Source of the DNA: Acidimicrobiia bacterium
GTDB taxonomy: Bacteria > Acidobacteriota > Vicinamibacteria > Vicinamibacterales > SCN-69-37
Length of the DNA: 55,105 nt
NCBI GenBank assembly: GCA_016871335.1
Contig: VFZF01000018.1
Location: 1-55,105 of the forward strand
Reading direction: 5' to 3'
The notes under the pieces are model-generated. The model worked only from the letters and a program-made list of their open reading frames with translations. It did not search any database and was not told where the DNA came from. Positions 6,349 to 14,637 of the stretch are shown piece after piece (the first letter of the stretch is position 1; each line of letters starts with the position of its first letter). The translations under genes and the position numbers were made by a program.

Positions 6349-9158
6349 CAGCGTTTGCTCCCTTCCCACACGCGCACAATCAGGCGTTCCTGATTGTGCG
6401 CATGGCGCGCGGCCGACCCTTCAGCGGGGCTCGAGCTGCGCGGCCGGGCGATCACCGAGACCGGCACATCACCCACCACATCCTGCAACGGCGTGCGGAT
6501 GAACTCCCACGCGCCCATGTTCTCCGGCTCTTCCTGCACCCAGACGACCTCTTTGGCCTTCGGGTACCGCGTGAGCGTCTCACGAATCGCGGCATCCGGC
6601 ACGGGATACAGCTGCTCGACCCGGCACACCGCCACCTCGGGATCTGCCGCACGGTCGGCGTGTGTCAGCAGGTCCACTGCGATCTTGCCGGTGCAGAACA
6701 CCACCCGCGTCACCTTCTTCGCGGCTGCGGCATCCGACGCAAACTGTGGATCATCAATCACCGGCAACCAGCGGCCGCCGGTGAGATCCTCAGGCGCAGA
6801 TGCCACAAACGGGTGCCGCAGCAGGCCCTTCGGCGACAACACGATCAGCGGCAGCGGGTCGCTGAGGAGCAGCGCCGCCTGTCGCCGAAGCACGTGGAAA
6901 TACTGCGCGGCCGTCGTGCAGTTGACGACGCGCATGTTGATGTCGGCGGCCAGTTGCAGAAAGCGCTCCGGTCGCGCGCTCGCGTGATCGGGGCCCTGCC
7001 CTTCGTGTGCGTGCGGCAGCAGGAACACCATCGACGGTTCCTGGCCCCACTTGGCCCGCGCGGACAACACAAACTCGTCCAGCATCGTCTGTGCGCCGTT
7101 GATGAAGTCGCCGTACTGCGCTTCCCAGATCACCAGACGTTCCGGCGCCTGCACGTTGTAGCCGTATTCAAACCCGACCGCCGCGTTTTCGCTGAGCGGG
7201 CTGTTGTGAATCTCGAACGCTGCGCGGGCCTGCGGCAGATGCTGCAGCGGCACGAATACGTCGCCCGTGTTGGCGTCGGTCAGCACAGCGTGGCGGTGGC
7301 TGAAAGTACCTCGCCCCACGTCTTCGCCGGTCAACCGAATCGGCGTGCCATCTTCGAGGATGGACGCCATCGCCAGTTCCTCTGCGGCGGCCCAGTCGAG
7401 TGTGCGATCTGCCGGCGCGGTGAACGCCTGACGACGCTTGTCGCGGGCGCGCTCGAGCTTGCGATGCACCGTGAATGACGCCGGCACCTGCAGCACTGCG
7501 GCGTTCAACGCGGACAAGCGATCCATCGGCACGGCTGTCTGTGTCTGCCCTGCCAGGCCGGCCGGTGCGATCTCGGGCGTCGGTTCGATGTAGTGCTCCT
7601 CGGGGTCGAGGCCGTCGTATTTCGCCTGCAGCGCATTCATCGCGGCCTGCAGCCGCTCAGTGGCCGTGGCCACCGGCAACACGCCGCGCGCATCAAGCGC
7701 ACGCGCCCACAACTCGCGCACCGTCGGATGCGCGGTGATCCTCGAATACATCACCGGCTGGGTGAACGCCGGCTCATCACCTTCGTTGTGGCCATGACGA
7801 CGGTAGCCGATCAGATCGATGATCGCGTCGCGCCTGAACTTCTCGCGATACGCAAACGCGAGTCGCGCCGCGGCCACACACGCCTCGGGATCATCCGCGT
7901 TGACATGGAAGATCGGCACCTTGAAGCCGCGCGCCAGACCGCTCGCATACAACGTGCTGCACGAATCTTCAGGCGTCGTCGTGAAGCCGATCTGGTTGTT
8001 GGCGATGATGTGAATCGTGCCGCCTGTGGTGTACCCCTCGAGCCGGTACAGATTCAGGGTTTCAGCCACCACACCCTGACCAGGGAACGCCGCGTCGCCA
8101 TGAATCAACACGGGCAGGACCGCATCCGGGTCGAACACCGGCGCCCCCGGCCGGCTGGCATCGGTACCGGCCGCGCGGGCCATGCCCACAAGCACCGGGT
8201 CGATCGCTTCGAGGTGGCTCGGGTTCGGCGGCATCGAGACGATCAGGTCGACTTCCTCGCCGCCTTCGATGGCGCGTGATGCTCCGAGGTGGTACTTCAC
8301 GTCACCGGCCCACTGCACGCCTTCGTTTTCCAGGGCACTGCGCACCGGATCCTTGAACTCTGCGAGAATCTGTTCGTACGGCTTGCCCAGCACGTGGGCC
8401 ATCACGTTCAGACGACCACGATGCGCCATCGCGATGAAGGCGCGACGGATACCGGCTTCAGCGGCTTCACCGATGACTTCATCGAGCACCGGCACAAGGG
8501 TGTCGAGACCTTCGATGGAGAACCGCGTCTTGCCGGGGAACGTGCGATGCAGGAAGCGCTCGAAGCCTTCAACTTCCGTCAACCGGTCCAACAGCTTCAC
8601 GGGATCGATCGGATCCGCCGGGGGGTGGAAACGTCCCGACTCCACCACCTCACGCAACCACCGGCGTTCCTCGGGCACAAAGATGTGCGCAATGTCGTAG
8701 CCGATCGTGCCGCAGTAGATTTCGCGCAGGCGCAACACGACATCCCACATCGACTCCAGGCCGCGCGCGACGTCACCATGGATCAACGACGCAGGCATCG
8801 CACGCAGGTCGGCTTCGGTCACGCCATGCGTCTCGGGCTCGAGCGCCGGATCTCCCAGCGGCCGGCTCCCCAGCGGATCGATCTGCGCCGCCAGATGGCC
8901 GTAGCGACGGATCGACTGCGCCAAATTCACGGCGCCGACGACTTTGTCGGGATCCAAGGACCGGTCCGCAGTCCGCTGTGCGCTGTCCGCAGTCCGGGCC
9001 TGCCCTGAGCGAGCCGCGGGCGAGTCGAAGGGGGTCCAGCGTTTGAAGAAGTTGCGCGTGGCGTGATCGATCGACGAGGGATCACGGCGCCAGGCGTCGT
9101 AGAGTTCGAGGACGTAGCCCTCGTTGAATCCGCGGAAATCGTTCTGATCGAAGGACAT
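6348..9158 (-). CDS. sucA: 2-oxoglutarate dehydrogenase E1 component
   Basis: This thiamine-diphosphate enzyme decarboxylates 2-oxoglutarate and passes the succinyl group to SucB. Its 936 residues match the usual length. The N-terminal docking helix motif (GYVLELYDAWRRDPSSID) opens the protein. The ThDP/Mg region reads HGDAAFPGQGVVAETLNL, then NNQIGFTT. The transketolase-like pyrimidine domain follows, with FSHRHAVL and GFEYGYN. The C-terminus contains WVQEEPENMGAWEFI. ATG 9158 was preferred over an upstream in-frame ATG since the protein family begins at this point. Residues 43-65, between the docking helix and the core, are encoded by two repeat elements (see 8964-8998 and 9003-9032). sucB follows with a TGATG overlap. 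Confidence 0.95.
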   Translation of the reverse strand: MSFDQNDFRGFNEGYVLELYDAWRRDPSSIDHATRNFFKRWTPFDSPAARSGQARTADSAQRTADRSLDPDKVVGAVNLAQSIRRYGHLAAQIDPLGSRPLGDPALEPETHGVTEADLRAMPASLIHGDVARGLESMWDVVLRLREIYCGTIGYDIAHIFVPEERRWLREVVESGRFHPPADPIDPVKLLDRLTEVEGFERFLHRTFPGKTRFSIEGLDTLVPVLDEVIGEAAEAGIRRAFIAMAHRGRLNVMAHVLGKPYEQILAEFKDPVRSALENEGVQWAGDVKYHLGASRAIEGGEEVDLIVSMPPNPSHLEAIDPVLVGMARAAGTDASRPGAPVFDPDAVLPVLIHGDAAFPGQGVVAETLNLYRLEGYTTGGTIHIIANNQIGFTTTPEDSCSTLYASGLARGFKVPIFHVNADDPEACVAAARLAFAYREKFRRDAIIDLIGYRRHGHNEGDEPAFTQPVMYSRITAHPTVRELWARALDARGVLPVATATERLQAAMNALQAKYDGLDPEEHYIEPTPEIAPAGLAGQTQTAVPMDRLSALNAAVLQVPASFTVHRKLERARDKRRQAFTAPADRTLDWAAAEELAMASILEDGTPIRLTGEDVGRGTFSHRHAVLTDANTGDVFVPLQHLPQARAAFEIHNSPLSENAAVGFEYGYNVQAPERLVIWEAQYGDFINGAQTMLDEFVLSARAKWGQEPSMVFLLPHAHEGQGPDHASARPERFLQLAADINMRVVNCTTAAQYFHVLRRQAALLLSDPLPLIVLSPKGLLRHPFVASAPEDLTGGRWLPVIDDPQFASDAAAAKKVTRVVFCTGKIAVDLLTHADRAADPEVAVCRVEQLYPVPDAAIRETLTRYPKAKEVVWVQEEPENMGAWEFIRTPLQDVVGDVPVSVIARPRSSSPAEGSAARHAHNQERLIVRVWEGSKR
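8964..8998. repeat. Heptamer array inside sucA (GTCCGCA x5)
   Basis: Five 7-bp units: GTCCGCA, GTCCGCT, GTGCGCT, GTCCGCA, GTCCGGG. This is the complement of the heptamer family in sucB. It encodes residues 54-65 (Arg/Thr/Ala/Asp/Ser-rich). Confidence 0.9.
9003..9032. repeat. CCCTGAGC...GTCGAAGGG imperfect palindrome inside sucA
   Basis: The element begins CCCTGAGCGAG, has GC-rich CCGCGGGC in the middle and ends GAGTCGAAGGG. Short elements with these ends recur in intergenic DNA of many GC-rich bacteria (from memory). Here it lies in frame in sucA, encoding residues 43-52, directly next to the heptamer array. Confidence 0.65.
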
Positions 9159-9241
9159 AAGGCTCACAACGCCCCCACGGGCGCGAACCACTGATGTTAT
9201 CACCGGGCACTGCGTGCTAGAGTCGCCGTCGGGGTCCTGCG

Positions 9242-9673
9242 TTGCCGACTTTCGTGAAATCCAGCCTCTTCGAGGCGCCCGTGGAGTCCGTGTTTGCCTT
9301 CCACGAGCGGGAGGACGCGCTGACGCTGCTCTCTCCGGCGTTCCCGCCAGTCACCGTGATCAGCCGTACCGGCGGTATTCGGGCCGGCGCCAGGGTCGTA
9401 CTGCGCATCGGGCCAATCACCTGGATCGCGGCGCATACGGCGTATGAACGCGACCGCCTGTTCGTCGACGAACAAATCAGCGGTCCGTTCGCCAGTTGGG
9501 TGCACCACCATGAATTCGCGGATGAAGGCGGTCACTGCCGGCTGACCGACCGCGTTTCCTTCGATCTGCCGGGCGGACGAGTGGTGAACGCCCTCTTCGG
9601 GTGGGCGGTGGCACTCAGCCTCCACCCGATGTTCCGCCATCGTCATGCCGTGACCCGCAAGTACGTGGCATAA
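9242..9673 (+). CDS. SRPBCC family protein
   Basis: This 143-residue protein has the START/Bet v1-like fold pattern: a first strand with FVKSSLFEAPVESVFAFHERED, the helix-loop LTLLSPAFPPVTVI, central strands, and the C-terminal helix GWAVALSLHPMFRHRHAVTRKYVA. Members bind hydrophobic ligands; the specific ligand is unknown. The TTG start at 9242 is preceded by GGGG at 9231-9234 and by a TAGAGT box at 9218-9223, so the leader is short. It is transcribed divergently from sucA and is followed after 11 bp by the VOC gene. Confidence 0.78.
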   Translation: MPTFVKSSLFEAPVESVFAFHEREDALTLLSPAFPPVTVISRTGGIRAGARVVLRIGPITWIAAHTAYERDRLFVDEQISGPFASWVHHHEFADEGGHCRLTDRVSFDLPGGRVVNALFGWAVALSLHPMFRHRHAVTRKYVA

Positions 9674-9684
9674 TCCGCCGCACC

Positions 9685-10056
9685 ATGAAGCGAAACCCTG
9701 TCGGCTGGTTCGAAATCTACGTGCAGGACATGGCACGCGCGAAGGCGTTTTACGAGACCGTGTTGGGCGTGACGTTGTCGCGCCTCAGTCCGCCCGAGCT
9801 GCAGATGGAGGCGTTTCCTGGTGACATGACGTCCCCCGGCACGGGCGGCGCACTTGTGAAGTTCGATGGCATGCCTTCCGGCGGCAACAGCACGCTGGTG
9901 TACTTCAACTGCGACGACTGCGGCCTCGAAGGCAGCCGGGTCGGCGGCGCTGGGGGACAGGTGGTCCGGGAGAAGATGTCGATCGGCGAATACGGATTCA
10001 TCGTGCTGGCGACCGACACCGAAGGCAACATGTTCGGCCTTCACTCGATGGTGTGA
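9685..10056 (+). CDS. VOC (glyoxalase/bleomycin-resistance) family protein
   Basis: This 123-residue protein is a single vicinal-oxygen-chelate unit. The first module is NPVGWFEIYVQDMARAKAFYETVLGV and the second ends in GEYGFIVLATDTEGNMFGLHSM, where the Glu/His pattern expected for metal binding is degenerate. These proteins act as small metalloenzymes or binding proteins, and the substrate is not evident. ATG 9685 starts the conserved domain; CATAAT lies 10 nt upstream (9669-9674). Confidence 0.85.
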   Translation: MKRNPVGWFEIYVQDMARAKAFYETVLGVTLSRLSPPELQMEAFPGDMTSPGTGGALVKFDGMPSGGNSTLVYFNCDDCGLEGSRVGGAGGQVVREKMSIGEYGFIVLATDTEGNMFGLHSMV

Positions 10057-10072
10057 GACGGTATCCTTCGAT

Positions 10073-10813
10073 ATGCGCAGTCGTTACGCCGTTCTTGGGC
10101 TGGTCCTCACCGTACTCCTGCTGCTGCCGGGCTTGTTCCTGCCGGTCATCACCGTCCGCGGCACGTTGTCGCCGGAAGGCCTCGCGTCCCTGGCCCCGAA
10201 ACTCCTCGAGGAAGGCCTGTCTGATGATGCGGTGAAAGCATTGCGGCCATTGCTCAATCCCATGCTGCTGCCGCTGATGGAGATGCAGCCGGGTGGGTTG
10301 CGCGGCGCCCTGGTCGGCAACCTCGGCGGTCAACTCGGCGAACAGCTCAAGGGTGCAGCAGAGATCGAGGTCTACCACCAGACCCGCAGCATCATGGGGT
10401 CGGTGCGCCACCTGTATGCCGTCAACAGCTGGGTGGCGGCAACACTGATTCTGCTCTTCAGCGTCGTGGTGCCGTTTACCAAAGCCGCCATGGCCGTGTG
10501 GGCGATCCCCGCCATGGCCGTGTGGGCGATCCAGCATCGTGACGGCGCCGTGCGTCAGCGGACCCTCAAACTCGTCGAAGCGATCGCGAAGTGGTCGATG
10601 GCCGACGTGTTCGCCGTCGCCCTCTTCATCACCTACCTCGCCGCACAAGCCAGCCAGGGGCCGACCAGCCCTGGCGCCCCCCCGCCAATCCTGACCTTCA
10701 AGGCCGACTTCGGTGCAGGCTTCTACTGGTTCGCGGCCTACTGCGTGTTCTCACTCGCCGTGCAGCAAGGCCTGTCGCGCTGGGCGTCGTCGATGAAACC
10801 AGCTGTCAACTGA
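10073..10813 (+). CDS. Paraquat-inducible protein A-like membrane protein
   Basis: This 246-residue protein has an N-terminal membrane segment (9-28), a periplasmic-looking domain (about 30-118) and three further membrane segments. The PqiA-like core reads SWVAATLILLFSVVVPFTKA, then KLVEAIAKWSMADVFAVAL. PqiA/LetA-type proteins serve envelope lipid transport with MCE partners, none of which is seen here. Residues 139-154 contain an 8-residue tandem duplication (AMAVWAIP twice) that lengthens one membrane segment. The start is ATG 10073, with TATCCT (10062-10067) 5 nt before it. Its 3' end overlaps the convergent DCC gene by 8 bp. Confidence 0.78.
   Translation: MRSRYAVLGLVLTVLLLLPGLFLPVITVRGTLSPEGLASLAPKLLEEGLSDDAVKALRPLLNPMLLPLMEMQPGGLRGALVGNLGGQLGEQLKGAAEIEVYHQTRSIMGSVRHLYAVNSWVAATLILLFSVVVPFTKAAMAVWAIPAMAVWAIQHRDGAVRQRTLKLVEAIAKWSMADVFAVALFITYLAAQASQGPTSPGAPPPILTFKADFGAGFYWFAAYCVFSLAVQQGLSRWASSMKPAVN
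10487..10532. repeat. 24-bp in-frame tandem duplication in the PqiA-like gene
   Basis: The segment 10487-10510 is repeated at 10511-10532 with 22 matching bases. It duplicates eight residues of a transmembrane region, and the near identity suggests a recent event. Confidence 0.9.
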
Positions 10814-11207
10814 TCAGGCGCTTCCGGATTTCGGGCGGGGGGATTTCACAGGCATTGGACTTGCCGGCAATACGATGCCGGATCGCCGCGACCACCTTGT
10901 AGGCCGCATCCCGAATCGGCGTCGGGATTCCCAACAACACCCTCGCCCACGACCAGGGAGCCGACAGGCGTGCCGCGATACGGAGCGACGCCGTGGAGCG
11001 CAGGTAGACCTGACCGTCTTCGATGAGGATGATGCTGCGGGTGGTCTCGCGGCTCAGCCCGTACGGCGCGAGCAACTCAGCAGCTTCCGGCGACTGCGAC
11101 GCGCCGAACCGGAAGTACGCCTGCGGATCACGGGTGGCGATGAAGATCACCGCCCGCTCACAGAAGGCGCAGGTGCCGTCGAACAACACGATCCCGTGGC
11201 GATCCAT
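10806..11207 (-). CDS. DCC family thiol-disulfide oxidoreductase (DUF393)
   Basis: This 133-residue protein opens with the diagnostic VLFDGTCAFCERAVIF, where the CxxC pair follows DG. The later YLRSTASLRIAARLSAPW and GIPTPIRDAAYKVVAAIRHRI fit DUF393 (DCC) proteins. A thiol redox role is inferred for the family. ATG 11207 was chosen because TACACT (11215-11220) sits 7 nt upstream and homology begins there. The frame can be read upstream through the hairpin repeats, but that part is not protein-like. Confidence 0.87.
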   Translation of the reverse strand: MDRHGIVLFDGTCAFCERAVIFIATRDPQAYFRFGASQSPEAAELLAPYGLSRETTRSIILIEDGQVYLRSTASLRIAARLSAPWSWARVLLGIPTPIRDAAYKVVAAIRHRIAGKSNACEIPPPEIRKRLIS

Positions 11208-11214
11208 CACCGCC

Positions 11215-11220
11215 AGTGTA
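11215..11220 (-). promoter_or_regulatory. -10-like box, leaderless start of the DCC gene
   Basis: TACACT on the minus strand, 7 nt before ATG 11207. Confidence 0.5.
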
Positions 11221-11256
11221 GCGCGTTGACGCACGTAGGGCCCGCGGCGTACGTAG

Positions 11257-11279
11257 GGCCCGCTGAACTGTAGCGGGCC
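11257..11279. repeat. Hairpin element copy 1 (8-bp stem, 7-nt loop)
   Basis: Arms GGCCCGCT and AGCGGGCC are perfect complements around loop GAACTGT. It is preceded by GTAG. It lies between the DCC gene and the DUF3500 gene. Confidence 0.9.
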
Positions 11280-11296
11280 GAGCGGCGCGCATGTAG

Positions 11297-11319
11297 GGCC
11301 CGCTGAACTGCAGCGGGCC
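11297..11319. repeat. Hairpin element copy 2
   Basis: Same arms as copy 1 (GGCCCGCT/AGCGGGCC), loop GAACTGC, again preceded by GTAG. Confidence 0.9.
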
Positions 11320-11325
11320 GGACTC

Positions 11326-11348
11326 GGCGCGCTCAAGACCAGCGCGCC
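11326..11348. repeat. Hairpin element copy 3 (compensated stem)
   Basis: Arms GGCGCGCT and AGCGCGCC, loop CAAGACC. Relative to copies 1 and 2 one stem pair is swapped from C-G to G-C. It is followed by CTACG, so the flank lies on the other side. Confidence 0.88.
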
Positions 11349-11362
11349 CTACGTCTCCCGCC

Positions 11363-12529
11363 CTAGCGGTGCCCGTGGGCGACGTCGTGTTTGTGTTTCT
11401 CGTAGTGCTGGCGCAGCAGGTCCTTGCCGTAGTCGTTGCCGTTGGGCGTCCGGACGACGGAGTGAATGTGGGCGCGCGTCGGCACACCGCGTTCCCCAGG
11501 TAACGCGACCGGCGACTGGTGATCAAACTCGATGAGGATCACGGGGCTCTGAATCCGGTAGTAGAAGACATCGTCATTCCCCGTACCGCCGGCCCACGCG
11601 AAATGTGTGCGATCGAGTTGGGATCGCACTTCGTCCATGCGGACCTTCGCATGGCCGTCCGCCATGTTGCCGACGTATTCGCCGACGAGTTCAAGCAGCA
11701 TCGTCCGTTGTCCGACGGTGAGCTTCGTCCCGGGAAGTCCGACGTACGGCATCTGCACGTTGTCTCTGAACGCATGCGCGAGCGGCATGTTGGCGGTCTT
11801 GGCGGCCTGAATGGTCGCGGTGGCGCGTTGTTCGTCTGACAGCGCGCGCATGAAGGCGAGGCCCTTGTTCTGCTCGTCCTGCATGATCGACGTGCCCGCG
11901 TAGCGACCCTCAGTGGCGGTGACGGGTTCCGACCCCATGAACGTGGGCGTCATCACGACCTGATCACCCAGCACGAAGTAGTTGACGATCAGGTGATGGC
12001 CGTCGAGTTGCCATCCCCACGGCTCGGTGTCTGATGGCGCGCCCATGACGGTGAGGTGATACAGCCACTCGCCGTATTCGTCGTGCCGGTTCAGCAGATC
12101 GGCCAGGTGGCCGTTGAGCTTCATCACTGCGCGTGAGCGTTCGAAGCCCTTCGCGCTGAGGCTCGCGCGCATCAGGTCGAAGGCACGCTCGCGCTGGGCT
12201 TCCGTCATCTCGTCGACATTCACGCCTTGCCGCGCGTAGCGGTGCACGTTGTTCCACTTCAGCCACTCGTCATCATCGACGGCATACGTGGTCTTCGTCC
12301 GCTGCTCAGCGGTGAGTGCCTGGAGGAACCGCTGCGCCGACTCGCGCACCGGGCGCGTCGAGACGCCCGTTGCCTTGATGGGGAACAGGCCGGCTTCAAT
12401 CGTGCCGTCTGCGGTGAGTCCCTTGAACGGCTGCGGTTGCGCCGCGCCACCCGCACGCTGGGCAGTGCCTGTCACGTGCACTCCGGCGACACACACGGTC
12501 AAGATGACGGCCAACAACGGCTTCGACAT
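11363..12529 (-). CDS. DUF3500 family secreted protein
   Basis: This 388-residue protein has a signal peptide (MSKPLLAVILTVCVAGVHVTG). Conserved features of the DUF3500 family are visible: WLKWNNVH, the long helical part, EPWGWQLDGHHLIVNYFV, FMGSEPV, and the C-terminal VILIEFDHQ followed by THIHSVVRTPNGNDYGKDLL-like residues. The biochemical role is unknown; the His-rich conserved motifs suggest metal binding (inference). ATG 12529 has AAAGGA about 7 nt upstream, making this one of the few genes here with a proper Shine-Dalgarno sequence. Confidence 0.85.
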   Translation of the reverse strand: MSKPLLAVILTVCVAGVHVTGTAQRAGGAAQPQPFKGLTADGTIEAGLFPIKATGVSTRPVRESAQRFLQALTAEQRTKTTYAVDDDEWLKWNNVHRYARQGVNVDEMTEAQRERAFDLMRASLSAKGFERSRAVMKLNGHLADLLNRHDEYGEWLYHLTVMGAPSDTEPWGWQLDGHHLIVNYFVLGDQVVMTPTFMGSEPVTATEGRYAGTSIMQDEQNKGLAFMRALSDEQRATATIQAAKTANMPLAHAFRDNVQMPYVGLPGTKLTVGQRTMLLELVGEYVGNMADGHAKVRMDEVRSQLDRTHFAWAGGTGNDDVFYYRIQSPVILIEFDHQSPVALPGERGVPTRAHIHSVVRTPNGNDYGKDLLRQHYEKHKHDVAHGHR

Positions 12530-12620
12530 GGGGATTTCCTTTGGAACGCGGAGAAGCGTATCCCAAGAAGCGTCCGGGTGCTGTCCGGTGATAGACGGTG
12601 GCAACCGCGCTGAGTTCCGG

Positions 12621-12626
12621 TATGTT
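12621..12626 (+). promoter_or_regulatory. -10-like box, leaderless start
   Basis: TATGTT, 7 nt before ATG 12634. Confidence 0.5.
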
Positions 12627-12633
12627 GAGGGGC

Positions 12634-13230
12634 ATGGAGGTCCTGAAGTCGTATCGGCGCAACGCCGTGCACGTGCGCAAAGCGCTCGCGCAGCTAAATC
12701 AGGACACCGGCAGTGTCGGCGTCGAGCGGGGGTATTCGCAGGACACCGCGCTCATGGAGCGGTACAAGCGGCTGTCGATCCCCGTCCGTCGCGCGCTGAA
12801 TGCTGCCGACCGGGCGTCATTCGGGCAGGCCTTTGCGGCGGTCACCGCATCACCATTGGCCGATCCAGGCCAGCTGTCGATCGTGACTCGGTCATGGCAG
12901 GCGTTCCAGCAGGAATGTGAATCCACGGTTGGGCTCGGAGGCGGCAAAGTCCCCAGGAAGCAGATTCTGCAGGACTGGCTTGCGGCCGCCGCGTTTTACG
13001 ACACGCTCGATCGCGACAAGGCCTACGACAGGCTCATCGATCAATGGGGCACCGCTGCCGAAGGCATAGGCGACCAGCTCACCGAACAGGCCGCCGAGGT
13101 CATCGTTGAACTCGACACCCTGATTGCCACGGTCCTCGGGGAGCCCGAAATCCTCCCGCCGCCACCCAAGACTCCGCCGCCACCACCTGATCCCGATGAA
13201 AAGTGGTGGAAACGGTTGTTACGGCTATGA
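12634..13230 (+). CDS. Hypothetical helical protein with proline-rich C-terminus
   Basis: This 198-residue protein is not recognised. It is mostly alpha-helical by composition and has no signal peptide or membrane segment. The tail (about residues 172-190) is a PPPPKTPPPPPDPDE stretch followed by the amphipathic WWKRLLRL. Such a Pro spacer plus basic-aromatic end could be a membrane-contact or interaction tag (inference). ATG 12634 is chosen on the TATGTT box 7 nt upstream. Confidence 0.65.
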   Translation: MEVLKSYRRNAVHVRKALAQLNQDTGSVGVERGYSQDTALMERYKRLSIPVRRALNAADRASFGQAFAAVTASPLADPGQLSIVTRSWQAFQQECESTVGLGGGKVPRKQILQDWLAAAAFYDTLDRDKAYDRLIDQWGTAAEGIGDQLTEQAAEVIVELDTLIATVLGEPEILPPPPKTPPPPPDPDEKWWKRLLRL

Positions 13231-13247
13231 AGCTGCAGTGCTGAGCA

Positions 13248-14180
13248 CTACCGCGAAAACATGTTCTTGACAACAAACCACACGTTGGCCGGCCGTTCGG
13301 CGAGGCGACGCATGTACCAGGGGAACCAGAATTCACCGTAGCTGATGAGGCAACGTGTGCGCTGCCCCATCTTGATCAGATCCTGCTGGCGACCGCCCTG
13401 GATGCCGAAGAGCATCGCAAACTCGTAGCGGCTCGATGCGACCTTGCGCTCGGAGATGAGCTTGAGAATGCGTTCCTGTAGCGCGATGTCGTGCGTACCG
13501 AAGTGTGTGAGCGCGCCGGGCTTTGTGTTGTCGTCGCGCAGCAGACGCTCACAGATCTTGTGGTAGTTCTCGTCCACGTCGGCTTTGGCCGGGAATGCGA
13601 CGTCCGCAGGCTCGAGATACGCGCCCTTCACGACGCGAATCGCTGAGCCAAGCGCCACCAGTTCCTCGATGTCTTTCTCGGTGCGGTAGAGGTAGGACTG
13701 AATCGCGATACCGATGTTCGGCGTGTGCGTGCGCAGTCGCTTGAACAGGGCGATCGTGCCCTCCACGTACGGCGACCCTTCCATGTCGATCCAGAAGAAC
13801 GTGCCGGTCTTTTCACACTTCTCGATGATCGTCAGACAGTGCGTGACACATGCTTCGAAGTTCTGGTCGTACCCGAGCTGGGTCGGCTTGATGGAGATCT
13901 GTGCGTCGATACCGGCCTGCTGGATGAGGTCAATCACCTTGAGGTAGTGGTCGCGCACCTCATCGGCTTCCTCGAGGCGCGTGATGTTCTCGCCCAGACG
14001 GGTGAAGATCGTGTTCAGGCCGGTCGGCTTCAACGCCTGCGCGGCCTTGATCGCATCCTCGATCCGCTCCCCGGGCATGAACTTCGACACCGACCGCTTC
14101 ACAAACCCGGTCCGCATCGCGTTCTCGCGGATCCAGGCGTTGGTCGACGCCCACAGAATGGCTTTCCTCATCACAGACAT
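13248..14180 (-). CDS. putA: Proline dehydrogenase
   Basis: This monofunctional FAD enzyme of 310 residues oxidises proline to pyrroline-5-carboxylate. The TIM-barrel motifs of the PRODH family are present: ISIKPTQLG, FFWIDMEGS, VVKGAYLEP, YEFAMLFGIQ and the C-terminal YGEFWFPWYMRRLAERP that binds proline. The length fits the short bacterial form (about 300), without the aldehyde dehydrogenase half, which is not nearby. It lies 21 bp downstream of the dihaem cytochrome gene on the same strand; the two may be cotranscribed, and a c-type electron sink is conceivable but unproven. Confidence 0.92.
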   Translation of the reverse strand: MSVMRKAILWASTNAWIRENAMRTGFVKRSVSKFMPGERIEDAIKAAQALKPTGLNTIFTRLGENITRLEEADEVRDHYLKVIDLIQQAGIDAQISIKPTQLGYDQNFEACVTHCLTIIEKCEKTGTFFWIDMEGSPYVEGTIALFKRLRTHTPNIGIAIQSYLYRTEKDIEELVALGSAIRVVKGAYLEPADVAFPAKADVDENYHKICERLLRDDNTKPGALTHFGTHDIALQERILKLISERKVASSRYEFAMLFGIQGGRQQDLIKMGQRTRCLISYGEFWFPWYMRRLAERPANVWFVVKNMFSR

Positions 14181-14201
14181 GACGACGCTTTCTTTCGGAG
14201 T

Positions 14202-14612
14202 CTAGAACCCTCCGCCGGCCGGCGGCGGTGCATTCGGCACCTTGAGGGCGCCACGGTGGCAGGTGAAACACGTCACGCGCATGGATCCGTCCGTGGGTGC
14301 CGTCCCGATGTCCTTCATGAGATCGCTGTTGATCGCCATCGACATCCGGAACATCTTGCGCGCCATCAACTTCTCAGGCTTGTCGTCTTTCGCGCGATCG
14401 GCAGGCGACCCAACGTGACAGTGGCTGCACTGCACGCCAAGCGACGCCGCAACAGTGCGCATCAGCGTCTGCACTTCAGGGCGCGTCATGGTCTTCGGCA
14501 ACACCTGCAGATTCTGCAACGGCGCCTGAGCTCCACCCTGCGCGTCAACATTCGCGACGGCCGAGATCGCCGTCACCACACACACCAATCCGACAGTCAA
14601 AAGTGAACGCAT
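14202..14612 (-). CDS. Small secreted dihaem c-type cytochrome
   Basis: This 136-residue protein has a signal peptide (residues 1-24) and two haem-binding motifs, CSHCH (62-66) and CFTCH (115-119). The pattern, a short helical protein with LQVLPKTMTRPEVQTLM before the first haem, is the small cytochrome family common in Acidobacteria and related to the photosynthetic-reaction-centre cytochrome domain. It would act in periplasmic electron transfer. ATG 14612 has TAGAAT 7 nt upstream. Confidence 0.88.
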   Translation of the reverse strand: MRSLLTVGLVCVVTAISAVANVDAQGGAQAPLQNLQVLPKTMTRPEVQTLMRTVAASLGVQCSHCHVGSPADRAKDDKPEKLMARKMFRMSMAINSDLMKDIGTAPTDGSMRVTCFTCHRGALKVPNAPPPAGGGF

Positions 14613-14619
14613 GGGGGGA

Positions 14620-14625
14620 ATTCTA
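14620..14625 (-). promoter_or_regulatory. -10 box, leaderless start of the dihaem cytochrome
   Basis: TAGAAT on the minus strand, 7 nt before ATG 14612. Confidence 0.5.
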
Positions 14626-14637
14626 GCCCAGAATCGG

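Noticed and set aside
11257-11348. Intrinsic terminators at the hairpins
   Set aside because: Stems are GC-rich but no U-run follows any of them; copies also lie in both orientations.
13237-13249. Palindrome AGTGCTGAGCACT between convergent genes as terminator
   Set aside because: The stem is only 6 bp with a one-base centre, too short, with no T-run.
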